DNA from: Zhenhengia yiwuensis
Lineage (GTDB): Bacteria > Bacillota > Clostridia > Lachnospirales > Cellulosilyticaceae
Assembly (NCBI RefSeq): GCF_014384995.1
Contig: NZ_JACRSY010000001.1
Coordinates: forward strand, 186,001-250,000
Length of the DNA: 64,000 nt
Direction: 5' to 3'
A model generated the notes under the pieces. The model was not told the DNA's origin. It was given only the letters and a program-made list of their open reading frames with translations, and searched no databases. Positions 8,196 through 16,746 of this stretch are shown in pieces; within the stretch, counting starts at the first letter, position 1; the number at the start of each line of letters is the position of its first letter. The position numbers and the translations under genes are program-made.

Positions 8196-9293
8196 ATGAA
8201 AATGAAAAAGTTTATGTATATGGTAGCATGTATGAGTTTATTAGTAGGCTGTGCAAAGGCACCAGTGGGGTCACCTGAAGTAACATCTGAGCCTATATCA
8301 GCTGAGCAAGGAGGTACAGAAAATAAAGAAGCAACTGCAAAACAGCCAGAACAAGAAACTGTAGAACGTGAGATTACAGTTACAGATCAGCTAGGTAGAG
8401 AAGTAACAATCAAAGGAGATGTAAACCGTATTGTCTCTTCTTATTACATTACATCTTCTATGCTTATTGCCTTAGATGCAAAAGATAAAGTAGTAGGGCT
8501 TGAAATGAAGGCAGATACAAGAGAAATTTACAAACAAGCAGCACCGCAGTTCTTAGAGCTTCCAGCAGTAGGATCCGGTAAAACTTTCAATGTAGAAGAA
8601 GCACTTGCATTAGAGCCAGATCTTATTATTTTACCGTATAGATTAGAATCTTTTATTCCACAAATTGAATCTTTAAATATTCCAGTTATTGCAGTAGAGC
8701 CTGAAAGTATGGAAGACTTCCTTGCATGTATTGAGTTAATAGGAACAGCTATTGGACATGAGGAGGAGGCTGAGAAGCTTCTTAAATATTTTGATGATGT
8801 GACAAAAGAAGTAGAAGGTCTTACGGCTTCACTTACAGATAGACCTTCTGTATATCTAGCAGGAAGTAGTAATCCTCTTGTAACTTGTACAGGACTTATG
8901 TATCAAAACGATCTTATTGAGATTGCAGGTGGGGAGAATGTAACAAAGGAGTTAACAGATGCTTACTGGCAGACAATCTCAAATGAAGAACTTTTAAGTA
9001 TGAATCCTGAATATATGTATGCTGTAAGTTATGCAGATTATGATTTAACAGCTATTACAGAAGAGGCTAACTTTAAAGATATTGAAGCTGTAAAAGCAGG
9101 AAATGTTGCATACTTCCCATCTATCCTTGAACCTTGGGATTATCCAACACCATCAGCAGCACTTGGTATGCTTTGGCTTTTAAATGATCTTCATCCAGAT
9201 CTTTATGACGAAGAAGCGTATTTAGAAGATGCAAAAGCCTTTTATAAAGAATTCTATGATATTGAGGTAACAGAGGAAGCACTTGGACTATGA
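8196..9293 (+). CDS. Substrate-binding lipoprotein of a FecCD/BtuCD-type importer (TroA-like fold)
   Basis: 365 residues. The lipoprotein signal is clear: a basic start, hydrophobic core and lipobox LLVGC (Cys20). An acidic Glu/Thr-rich linker of ~45 residues leads to the binding domain, which opens with ITVTDQLGREVTI as in iron-siderophore, cobalamin and MolA-type proteins. It includes EEALALEPDLIILP and a late WDYPTPSAALGMLWLLNDLHPDLY segment. The ligand is not determinable from motifs. The next genes encode a molybdenum enzyme and a molybdopterin nucleotidyltransferase, so molybdate or tungstate is the best contextual guess. RBS AGGGGAA; its stop overlaps the permease start (ATGA). Confidence 0.88.
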   Translation: MKMKKFMYMVACMSLLVGCAKAPVGSPEVTSEPISAEQGGTENKEATAKQPEQETVEREITVTDQLGREVTIKGDVNRIVSSYYITSSMLIALDAKDKVVGLEMKADTREIYKQAAPQFLELPAVGSGKTFNVEEALALEPDLIILPYRLESFIPQIESLNIPVIAVEPESMEDFLACIELIGTAIGHEEEAEKLLKYFDDVTKEVEGLTASLTDRPSVYLAGSSNPLVTCTGLMYQNDLIEIAGGENVTKELTDAYWQTISNEELLSMNPEYMYAVSYADYDLTAITEEANFKDIEAVKAGNVAYFPSILEPWDYPTPSAALGMLWLLNDLHPDLYDEEAYLEDAKAFYKEFYDIEVTEEALGL

Positions 9294-10261
9294 GAAAGAA
9301 AACTCTTTTTGTAGGTAGTCTTTTAATCTTATGCATCATGATGGCCCTTTCATTAGGGCGTTATAGTCTATCTTTTAAAGAGGTCTTAGAAGTTATAATG
9401 GGGACTTCTAAAGAAAGTCTCCATTATACAGTTGTTTATGGAATGCGCTTACCGCGTATTATGCTTGTTCTATTATGTGGTAGTGGACTTGCCCTAGCAG
9501 GACATACCTATCAGGTTGTCTTTAGGAATCCTCTTGTATCGCCAGATGTATTAGGGGTAAGTGCAGGATGTTCTTTTGGTGCAGCTTTTGCCATGGTTTT
9601 TCTAGGTGGAGGGCTTATGGCAATAGGAGGCATGTCTTTTTTATGCGGTATAGTTGTTGTAAGTTTAACTATGCTACTTGCAAGGCGTATGAGAAATAAG
9701 ACACTTGGTTTGGTACTTTGGGGGATTGTAACAAGTTCCATTGCCTCATCAGGACTGATGCTCATTAAATATGGAGCAGACCCTTACAAACAGTTGCCAG
9801 CCATAGAGTTTTGGCTTATGGGTGGTTTTTATCAAGCAAGTTGGCAACAAGTTGGGGCGATAGGTTTAATATTTAGTATAGCTATAGTCTCTTTATATTT
9901 ATTAAGATGGAAGTTAAAAGTTATGATGCTTGGAGATGAAGCGGCACATGTATTAGGGGTCAATGTAAAGGCTGTACGTTATGGTGCTTTAAGTGTAGCA
10001 ACTTTTTTAGTTGCAATCATTATTTCTTTAGTAGGACTTGTAAGTTGGATTGGACTTATTGCTCCCCACCTTGCAAAGCTTTATACAAAGAAAGAGGATT
10101 TAAGTTGCATGACCATGGCTATGGTGTTAGGGAGTTTAGTGCTTCTTATAGCAGATACCTGTGCGCGAACACTTTTTCCAGCAGAGCTTCCCATTAGTAT
10201 TTTAACATCTTTTATGGGGGCTATTTTACTAGCCATCATTTTATTACAATCAAAACAGTAA
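9290..10261 (+). CDS. FecCD-family ABC permease
   Basis: 323 residues, about 8-10 membrane helices. Family marks are RLPRIMLVLLCGSGLALAG, the FRNPLVSPDVLGVSAGCSFGAA stretch (normally Q..(F/L)RNPLA.P..LG...GA), and the coupling-helix region LGDEAAHVLGVNVKAVR with VGLVSWIGLIAPHLAKL near residues 245-265. Such permeases import iron-siderophores, haem, cobalamin, or molybdate/tungstate (MolB type). The overlap with the upstream lipoprotein gene makes the pair a unit. No ABC ATPase gene follows; a xanthine dehydrogenase gene does. Confidence 0.92.
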   Translation: MRKKTLFVGSLLILCIMMALSLGRYSLSFKEVLEVIMGTSKESLHYTVVYGMRLPRIMLVLLCGSGLALAGHTYQVVFRNPLVSPDVLGVSAGCSFGAAFAMVFLGGGLMAIGGMSFLCGIVVVSLTMLLARRMRNKTLGLVLWGIVTSSIASSGLMLIKYGADPYKQLPAIEFWLMGGFYQASWQQVGAIGLIFSIAIVSLYLLRWKLKVMMLGDEAAHVLGVNVKAVRYGALSVATFLVAIIISLVGLVSWIGLIAPHLAKLYTKKEDLSCMTMAMVLGSLVLLIADTCARTLFPAELPISILTSFMGAILLAIILLQSKQ

Positions 10262-10278
10262 TGACGGAGGATAGAGTT

Positions 10279-11073
10279 GTGTTCACAATGACAAATTATG
10301 TAACAGTTGGGTCACTAGAAGAGGCGTATGCCTTATTAGGGAAAAATAAAAGTAATAAGATTCTAGGGGGTACTTTATGGATGAGAATGGGGAGCCAAAC
10401 AATCCATACAGGTATTGACCTTAGTCAATTAGGATTAGATCAAATTGTAGAAAATGAAGAAGCTATAGAAATAGGGGCAATGTGTTCCTTAAGGATGATT
10501 GAAACACATCCCCTTATGAATGAATATTTTTCAGGGATAGTTGCTGAAAGTGTGAAGGATATAGTAGGTGTACAGTTTAGAAACTGTGCAACTATTGGAG
10601 GAAGCATTTACAGCCGATTTGGGTTTTCTGATATACTTACAGCACTACTTGCCCTAGATACTTATGTAGAACTTTATCATGGGGGGATTCTATCTTTAGA
10701 AGATTTTATTAAAACATCTTATGAAAAAGATATTCTTGTTAAAATAATTATTAAGAAAGAACAGATAAAGGGGACTTATCAGACAGAACGTTTGAGCCAT
10801 ACAGATTTTCCAGTTTTAGCTGTGGCTGTTACGAAAGGTCAAAAGGGCTATAAAATCTCTGTAGGTGCTAGGCCAAGTAAAGCAGCACTTGCCTATGAGG
10901 CAATGCATTATTTAAATACACGAGATGAACTTGGTGAAGAAATGATAGAAAGTGCAGTACATAAAGTAATAGAAGAACTGAACTTTGGGTCAAATATGAG
11001 AGCAAGTGAAACTTATCGTAAACATCTTGCAAAAGTGCTTATCAAACGTTCTTTAAAAACACTTAGTTACTAG
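10279..11073 (+). CDS. Xanthine dehydrogenase, FAD-binding subunit
   Basis: About 264 residues of the CO-dehydrogenase/XDH medium-subunit family. It has the FAD-binding ILGGTLWMRMG stretch and QFRNCATIGGSIYSRFGFSD, the second flavin-contact motif, then the C-terminal domain with LSHTDFPVLAVAV. Electrons pass from the Mo site through the Fe-S subunit to this FAD and then NAD+. I chose GTG 10279 because CGGAGG (10265-10270) sits 8 bases before it. An in-frame ATG at 10261 overlaps the previous stop but has no ribosome binding site; another ATG at 10288 is too far from it. Confidence 0.88.
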   Translation: MFTMTNYVTVGSLEEAYALLGKNKSNKILGGTLWMRMGSQTIHTGIDLSQLGLDQIVENEEAIEIGAMCSLRMIETHPLMNEYFSGIVAESVKDIVGVQFRNCATIGGSIYSRFGFSDILTALLALDTYVELYHGGILSLEDFIKTSYEKDILVKIIIKKEQIKGTYQTERLSHTDFPVLAVAVTKGQKGYKISVGARPSKAALAYEAMHYLNTRDELGEEMIESAVHKVIEELNFGSNMRASETYRKHLAKVLIKRSLKTLSY

Positions 11074-11085
11074 AGGGGGAAAGAC

Positions 11086-11544
11086 ATGAAAATTAAAGTA
11101 TGGGTTAATGGAAAATTAGTTCAAGATGATATTGCACCAGATATGACTTTATTTAACTACTTAAGAGATAAAGGCTATAAAAGTGTAAAATGTGGTTGTG
11201 ATACAAGTAATTGTGGGCTTTGTACAGTATGGGTAGAAGAAAAAGCAGTACTTTCTTGCAGTGTACTTGCTATGCGTGTTGATGGAAAACATGTAACAAC
11301 TTTAGAAGGCTTACAAGATGAAGCAGAAGCTTTTGGAATGATGCTTGCAAGTGAAGGAGCAGAGCAATGTGGTTATTGTAGTCCTGGTCTAATTATGAAT
11401 GTATTAAGAATGAAAAGAGAGCTTAAAAATCCAACAGATGAGGAAATTAAAGCTTATTTATCAGGAAATCTATGTAGATGTACAGGTTATATGGGACAGT
11501 TACGTGCCATTAAAAAATACATGAGTCAAAATGGGGAGGCATAA
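11086..11544 (+). CDS. Xanthine dehydrogenase, [2Fe-2S] subunit
   Basis: 152 residues with both cluster domains of the family. The N-terminal ferredoxin-like cluster has Cys36, Cys38 (shifted C-G-C form), Cys43, Cys46 and Cys58. The C-terminal helical cluster has Cys95, Cys98 (CGYCSPG), Cys130 and Cys132 (CRCTGY). It relays electrons between the molybdenum subunit and the FAD subunit. GAGGGGG ribosome binding site; 12 bases after the FAD subunit and 1 base before the catalytic subunit start. Confidence 0.94.
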   Translation: MKIKVWVNGKLVQDDIAPDMTLFNYLRDKGYKSVKCGCDTSNCGLCTVWVEEKAVLSCSVLAMRVDGKHVTTLEGLQDEAEAFGMMLASEGAEQCGYCSPGLIMNVLRMKRELKNPTDEEIKAYLSGNLCRCTGYMGQLRAIKKYMSQNGEA

Positions 11545-11545
11545 C

Positions 11546-13816
11546 ATGAAGACAGTTCATCAACCTATTATAAAATTAGATGCAAAAGCGCTTGTAACAG
11601 GAAAGCCTGTTTATACGGAGGACTTAGCACCAAGTGACTGCCTTGTTGTAAAACTTTTACGTAGTCCACATGCTTATGCAAAAATATTAGAGATTAAAAA
11701 AGATATCGCACTTAAAGTACCAGGGATAGAATGTATCTTGACTTATGAAGATGTGCCACAACAACGCTTCACTATGGCCGGTCAGTCTTACCCTGAACCA
11801 AGTCCTTATGATAGGCTAATCTTAGATAAATATGTACGTTATGTGGGTGATCCTGTTGCTATTGTAGCAGGAGAGAATGAAAAAGCTGTTGACCGTGCAC
11901 TTAAGCTGATTAAAGTACAATATGAAATACTTGAGCCTGTTCTTGATTTTGAACAAGCTATAGATCATCCTTCATGTATTCATCCAGAAGAAGATTATCA
12001 TGTAAACTTTGATATTGGTAATGAGGTAAAACGTAATATTTGTTGTAAAGAAGGTTTTGAAGTAGGGGATATAAATAAGGCATTTAGTGAATCAGATGTT
12101 GTACTAGAACGTACATATCATACAAAAGCAAACAACCAAGCTATGATGGAAACGTTTAAGACTTATACTTATTTAGACTATAATGGGCGACTTAATATTG
12201 TAACAGCAACACAAATTCCTTTCCATGTAAGACGTATTTTAGCACGTGCACTAGATATGCCAAAGAGTAAAGTACGTGTTATTAAGCCACGTATTGGAGG
12301 AGGATTTGGAGCAAAACAAACCGTAGTAAGTGAGCCTTATCCAGCACTTGTTACACTTAAGACAGGCAAGCCAGCACGTCTATTCTTTACACGTACAGAG
12401 ACTTTTATGGCTTCTACAAGTCGTCATGAAATGAAGATTACTGTTAAAATAGGAGCAGATAAAGAAGGTCATATTAAAGGGATTGAGATGTACACTTTAT
12501 CGAATACAGGTGCTTATGGTGAGCATGGACCTACAACAGTTGGCCTATCAGGGCATAAAACCATGTCACTTTATAATAAAGCAGAGGCACTTAAATTCAG
12601 CTGTGACGTTGTCTATAGTAATACCATGTCTGCAGGCGCATTTAGAGGATATGGTGCTACGCAAGGTACTTTTGCATTAGAGTCTGCTATGAATGAGCTT
12701 GCTGTAGAACTTAATATGGATCCTATTGCTTTGCGTAAACTCAATATGTTAGAAGTAGGCGAAAGTATTAAAGCCTACTATGGTGAGATTCTTCAAAGCT
12801 GTGGGCTTTTAGAATGTCTTGAGACAGGTAAAAAGATGATTGAGTGGGATAAAAAATATCCAAGTTATAGAGTAGATGACCATAAGGTAAGGGGCGTTGG
12901 AATGGCTATGACCATGCAAGGTTCAGGTATCTCGAATATTGATATTGCATCAAGTCAGATCCGTTTAAATGATGATGGGTTCTATACCTTACTTATCGGT
13001 GCAGCAGATATGGGAACAGGGTGTGACACAATCCTTGCACAGATGGCAGCAGAATGCTTAGAGTGTGATTTAGATAAAATTGTTGTAAATGGCGTAGATA
13101 CAGACCAATCTCCATATGATACGGGTTCTTATGCATCGAGTACAACTTATGTAACTGGAATGAGTGTTATTAAAGCTTGTGAAGAACTTAAAGAGAAAAT
13201 GCTAAAAGAAGCAGCACTTCAACTAGGTATTGCACAAGAAGCGTTAATCTTTGAAGGTCACCAAATTAGTAATGAGGAAGGTACGGTAACGATTAGTTTA
13301 GATACACTTGCTCAAAATGCAGTAGTAGGTGAGCATGATTGCCTCATTGCTCAAGCATCGCATTCAAGTCCAGTATCACCACCACCTTTTATGGTTGGTT
13401 TTGCTGAGGTAGAAGTAGATACTGAAACAGGACACACTGAAATGATTGATTATGTAGGAGTTGTAGATTGTGGAACAGTCATCAATACAAGTCTTGCAAG
13501 AATACAGGCAGAAGGTGGAATTGCACAAGGAATTGGCATGGCACTTTATGAAGATATTACTTATACAGCAGAAGGGAAGATGCGTAATAACACCTTTATG
13601 CAGCATAATATTCCAACAAGGTTAGATGTGGGGAATATAAGTGTAGCATTTGAAAGTACTTATGAACCAACAGGACCTTTTGGGGCTAAATCGATTGGTG
13701 AAGTTGTTATTAATACACCTTGTCCAGCTATTGCACATGCTATTTATAATGCAACGGGTGTACGTGTGAGAGAACTGCCAATTACCCCTGAAAAAATTAT
13801 ATTAGGCGGTGAATAA
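11546..13816 (+). CDS. Xanthine dehydrogenase, molybdenum-binding catalytic subunit
   Basis: 756 residues of the large XDH/aldehyde oxidase family. An N-terminal a/b-hammerhead domain (VTGKPVYTEDL...) is followed by Moco-binding motifs: GGGFGAKQT near residue 251, AGAFRGYGATQGTFALE near 363, and FGAKSIGEVVI near 712, whose Glu (~718) matches the catalytic base of bovine XDH (E1261). Expected reaction: hypoxanthine to xanthine (and urate), but family members also hydroxylate other heterocycles. ATG 11546 has GGGGAGG 6 bases upstream; an ATG at 11531 lies within the previous gene. No selenium-enzyme accessory genes (yqeB/yqeC types) accompany it. Confidence 0.92.
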   Translation: MKTVHQPIIKLDAKALVTGKPVYTEDLAPSDCLVVKLLRSPHAYAKILEIKKDIALKVPGIECILTYEDVPQQRFTMAGQSYPEPSPYDRLILDKYVRYVGDPVAIVAGENEKAVDRALKLIKVQYEILEPVLDFEQAIDHPSCIHPEEDYHVNFDIGNEVKRNICCKEGFEVGDINKAFSESDVVLERTYHTKANNQAMMETFKTYTYLDYNGRLNIVTATQIPFHVRRILARALDMPKSKVRVIKPRIGGGFGAKQTVVSEPYPALVTLKTGKPARLFFTRTETFMASTSRHEMKITVKIGADKEGHIKGIEMYTLSNTGAYGEHGPTTVGLSGHKTMSLYNKAEALKFSCDVVYSNTMSAGAFRGYGATQGTFALESAMNELAVELNMDPIALRKLNMLEVGESIKAYYGEILQSCGLLECLETGKKMIEWDKKYPSYRVDDHKVRGVGMAMTMQGSGISNIDIASSQIRLNDDGFYTLLIGAADMGTGCDTILAQMAAECLECDLDKIVVNGVDTDQSPYDTGSYASSTTYVTGMSVIKACEELKEKMLKEAALQLGIAQEALIFEGHQISNEEGTVTISLDTLAQNAVVGEHDCLIAQASHSSPVSPPPFMVGFAEVEVDTETGHTEMIDYVGVVDCGTVINTSLARIQAEGGIAQGIGMALYEDITYTAEGKMRNNTFMQHNIPTRLDVGNISVAFESTYEPTGPFGAKSIGEVVINTPCPAIAHAIYNATGVRVRELPITPEKIILGGE

Positions 13817-13817
13817 A

Positions 13818-14411
13818 ATGCGTATCCATGCTATTGTACTTGCAGCGGGTTTGAGCACACGTTTTGGTGATGATAAGCTTGCGAAACTTTATAAAGGACA
13901 AACGGTCCTTAATTATCTTTTGAATAAGTTAAAAGAACTACCATTTGAAGAAGTTTACGTTGTAACGAATGAAAAGACTTATAAGCTTATAGATGAAAGA
14001 CTAAAGTTCAACATTTTAATCAATAAAGATGCACAGCAAGGGATAAGTACTTCTATACGATTAGGTTTGCAACTAAGTAGTGAATGTGAGGCTTATTGCT
14101 TTATAGTTGCAGACCAGCTTGCTTTAAAAAAAGAGACAATAGCGGATATGCTTAACACTTACAAGGACAATCAAACAGGTATTTTATGTGCTTCCCATAG
14201 AGGGGAATTAGGTAATCCTGTTATTTTTAGTAACTGCTATAAAGAAGAACTTATGCAGCTGAAAGGAGATGTGGGAGGTAAAAAAGTGCTGAAGAAACAT
14301 TTAGCTGATGTAACCCTTTTTGAAGTAAGCGATAAGAACGAACTTATAGATATAGACACAAAATTAGACTGGAATAGATTACTAATGGAGGAAAAATCAT
14401 GGAGCAACTAA
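13818..14411 (+). CDS. MocA-like molybdopterin nucleotidyltransferase
   Basis: 197 residues of the MobA-like NTP transferase fold. The nucleotide-binding loop reads VLAAGLSTRFGDDKL near the N-terminus; this LAAGxSxRxG form resembles MocA (CTP, molybdopterin cytosine dinucleotide) more than MobA (LAGGxSxRMGG..DK, GTP). Other marks are VVTNE, ADQLALKKETIADML and GELGNPVIFSNCY. Sitting between the XDH catalytic gene and xpt, it very probably finishes the cofactor for this dehydrogenase. ATG 13818 is 1 base after the previous stop; a GTG at 13809 is in frame but less likely. Confidence 0.87.
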   Translation: MRIHAIVLAAGLSTRFGDDKLAKLYKGQTVLNYLLNKLKELPFEEVYVVTNEKTYKLIDERLKFNILINKDAQQGISTSIRLGLQLSSECEAYCFIVADQLALKKETIADMLNTYKDNQTGILCASHRGELGNPVIFSNCYKEELMQLKGDVGGKKVLKKHLADVTLFEVSDKNELIDIDTKLDWNRLLMEEKSWSN

Positions 14412-14971
14412 AACAAAGAATTTTAACAGAAGGTCGTGTGAAAAGCGGGAATGTATTAAAGGTAGATAGCTTTTTAAATCATCAGATGGATATTCATCTA
14501 TTTGATGAGATGGGAAAGGCATTTAAAGAGCGTTATAAAGAAGATGAAATTACAAAGATTGTCACAATTGAGGCATCAGGTATAGGGATTGCTTGCATAG
14601 TTGCAAGACACTTTAATGTGCCTGTTGTATTTGCTAAGAAGTCAGAATCACGTAACTTAGATGGAGATCTTTATACAAGTCCAATCTATTCTTTTACACA
14701 TCAAAAGGAATATATGGTACGTGTAAGTAAGAAATTCTTATCAGCAGAAGATAAAGTACTTGTTATTGATGATTTCCTTGCAAATGGGAAAGCACTTATT
14801 GGATTATTAGATATCATTAAACAATCAGGAGCGACACTTGTAGGTGCAGGGATTGCAATTGAAAAAGGATTCCAAGGTGGTGGAGATGCACTCCGTGAAC
14901 AAGGTATACGTATTGAGTCACTTGCGATTATAGATGAAATGGGCGAAGATTTTATCAAATTTAGAGATTAA
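14399..14971 (+). CDS. xpt: Xanthine phosphoribosyltransferase
   Basis: 190 residues closely resembling B. subtilis Xpt from end to end: KVDSFLNHQMD, ITKIVTIEASGIG, PVVFAKKSES, and the PRPP-binding VLVIDDFLANGKA near residues 120-132. It converts xanthine plus PRPP to XMP, which GuaA would turn into GMP. It overlaps the end of the MocA-like gene by 13 bases, with GGAGGAAA before the ATG. In B. subtilis xpt is also under a guanine riboswitch, which supports reading this operon as guanine-nucleotide salvage. A strong terminator follows. Confidence 0.95.
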   Translation: MEQLKQRILTEGRVKSGNVLKVDSFLNHQMDIHLFDEMGKAFKERYKEDEITKIVTIEASGIGIACIVARHFNVPVVFAKKSESRNLDGDLYTSPIYSFTHQKEYMVRVSKKFLSAEDKVLVIDDFLANGKALIGLLDIIKQSGATLVGAGIAIEKGFQGGGDALREQGIRIESLAIIDEMGEDFIKFRD

Positions 14972-14983
14972 ATAGGATTATAA

Positions 14984-15034
14984 AAAACACCCTATAAGAA
15001 GGAGGATAACCTGCTACTTATAGGGTGTTTTTCT
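14984..15034 (+). terminator. Bidirectional terminator between xpt and the convergent gene
   Basis: 15-bp stem AAAACACCCTATAAG (14984-14998) with CTTATAGGGTGTTTT (15017-15031), T-rich on both flanks. It serves the riboswitch operon and the minus-strand gene that ends at 15038. Confidence 0.9.
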
Positions 15035-15037
15035 AAT

Positions 15038-16597
15038 TTATGAGTGGTGGTGATGTCCACACCCACAGTCGTGATCATCATCGTGATGATGCCCGCCGCA
15101 GCACTCATGGGTGTCATGGTGATGGTGTCCACCGCAACATTTATGATTTTCTTCATGATGGTGATGGTCATGTCCGCAACCACAGTGGTCATCATGCTCC
15201 ATACCGTAAAGTGGTGAATCATCATAGTAATCATCTTCAAAATCATAAGGTACATAGCCATCTTGATCCACGCCGCTTAATGTATCAAAGAAGCCCTTTT
15301 CTTCAAGGACATTGCTTAAGTACATCATAGTGAATAGATTACGTTTTGGATCAGATACATTTTCAAAACCTTGCATAATATAGTTATAGAAAGTTTGTTC
15401 ATTCATAATGAAAGGCACAACAGACATAAAGTATTGCATACGTAATTTGCGAGGGATAGGAGCAAGCGTATTTAGTCTTGTACGTAAATCACTCATAAAG
15501 TCTTTAAGTACCTCTAGTACTTCTTGGCTATAAGGCTCATGCTTACCAGCATCAAATCCAAAGACATGATGAACAGACATGCTTAGGTAAGTTTGCATCA
15601 GTACAAAGAGTGGATCGATCTCTTTTGTTTTGCAAGCTTTTTTATAAAGTCCATTTAACTCTTCTTTAATGGTTCCAACACGTTCAGGAAGTGTTTCAAG
15701 GAAGATATCTTTATCATCTGAATCTGTTAAGATGTTTTGAATTGTACAGTATAAGTCATAGAAGCTTACATGTAGATCTGTAAGGGTTTCGAAAGAAAGT
15801 GCATCAAAAATAAGTAAGTTACTAAATGAACAAATCATATGATAAAGATTTTGGAGTAAATCAATAGCAAAATCTAAAGTTTCATTTGTAAGATCGGCTT
15901 CTTCGAAGAATTCTTCAGGGTCTTCAATGAGTTGAAGTTCTTCAAGACTTCTTCTAATATCTACAAAGCTTAATCCGTAATTTTCATAAAGTTGTCCATC
16001 AAAAAGTTGAAGGAGGATACTTGTTAAAAACTCAGCATTTTCTTTTGTATCTTCAATGTTAATTTTTTGAAGGCTCTTCTCAACATAAGCTAAGAAGCTG
16101 TCTTTAGTCATACGCATTGGAACGTATGGAAGTAGGCTTGCTGCACGGTCTTGGCGTTTGTGAGGGACTTTCTCAGCGAAGACAAAGCTACTACAGTCTT
16201 TAGCAAGCATATTAAAGTCCATATTTTTAGCATCTTCTTCTGTCAGATGGTAATCTTCATAAGTTGCTTCATTAATAGAGCTTTTAAGATTGTAAAGAGA
16301 AGTAAGATGCATAAGTTCACGTTTATAAGCACTTAAACTACGGAATTTCTCTTCTAGAGTTTTACGGTAGTCTACTAAATTTTGAGCATAAGTTTCTTTA
16401 AATTCACTTTCGCCATCTAAAAGACTAGGAAGTGTTGTAAAGAGTGTTTTTAAGTCAGATAAAATGCCTGATACGTCTTCATCAAAGTATTGGAAAGAAG
16501 AAGTACAAGGATTTTTAAGTACATTTAAATAATCATCTATCATACAAATATATGAATAGGAAACAGCTGCAAATATAGATTTTTGATTGTTGTCCAT
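15038..16597 (-). CDS. Protein of unknown function with Cys/His-rich metal-binding C-terminal tail
   Basis: 519 residues. Residues 1-~465 look helical, acidic and soluble, with no signal peptide and no domain I recognise. The last ~45 residues are a metal-binding tail: four clusters of the form C-G-C-G-H / C-C-G-G-H-H-H separated by Asp/Glu/His, ending in HHHHS. This resembles the metal-storage tails of SlyD, HypB or UreE but repeats CCGGHH twice and CGCGH twice. RBS AAAGGAG. The gene converges on the xdh operon and shares its terminator; any link to metal supply for that operon is speculative. Confidence 0.8.
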   Translation of the reverse strand: MDNNQKSIFAAVSYSYICMIDDYLNVLKNPCTSSFQYFDEDVSGILSDLKTLFTTLPSLLDGESEFKETYAQNLVDYRKTLEEKFRSLSAYKRELMHLTSLYNLKSSINEATYEDYHLTEEDAKNMDFNMLAKDCSSFVFAEKVPHKRQDRAASLLPYVPMRMTKDSFLAYVEKSLQKINIEDTKENAEFLTSILLQLFDGQLYENYGLSFVDIRRSLEELQLIEDPEEFFEEADLTNETLDFAIDLLQNLYHMICSFSNLLIFDALSFETLTDLHVSFYDLYCTIQNILTDSDDKDIFLETLPERVGTIKEELNGLYKKACKTKEIDPLFVLMQTYLSMSVHHVFGFDAGKHEPYSQEVLEVLKDFMSDLRTRLNTLAPIPRKLRMQYFMSVVPFIMNEQTFYNYIMQGFENVSDPKRNLFTMMYLSNVLEEKGFFDTLSGVDQDGYVPYDFEDDYYDDSPLYGMEHDDHCGCGHDHHHHEENHKCCGGHHHHDTHECCGGHHHDDDHDCGCGHHHHS

Positions 16598-16628
16598 AAA
16601 AATCTCCTTTCAAAGTCATACTCTATTA

Positions 16629-16657
16629 AGAATATACAATTTCTATATAACATGCAA
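16629..16657 (-). promoter_or_regulatory. Promoter of the Cys/His-tail gene
   Basis: On the minus strand TTGCAT (16657-16652), a 17-base spacer and TATTCT (16634-16629), ~32 bases before the start codon. Confidence 0.5.
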
Positions 16658-16697
16658 GCCTAATTCTAAGGTATTTGTAAAAATATGGTTTATTTTC

Positions 16698-16726
16698 TTG
16701 AAATTATTACCATAGTCAATTAAAAT
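16698..16726 (+). promoter_or_regulatory. Promoter of glgB
   Basis: TTGAAA (16698-16703), 17-base spacer, TAAAAT (16721-16726), followed by AAGGGGG and the glgB ATG. Confidence 0.6.
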
Positions 16727-16746
16727 AATATAAAGGGGGTAGAAAA

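Noticed and set aside
14992..15330. Open frames on both strands over the His-rich region (minus 14992-15261, plus 15040-15330)
   Set aside because: They are by-products of the repetitive His/Cys codons of the real minus-strand gene; neither has a ribosome binding site or sensible composition.
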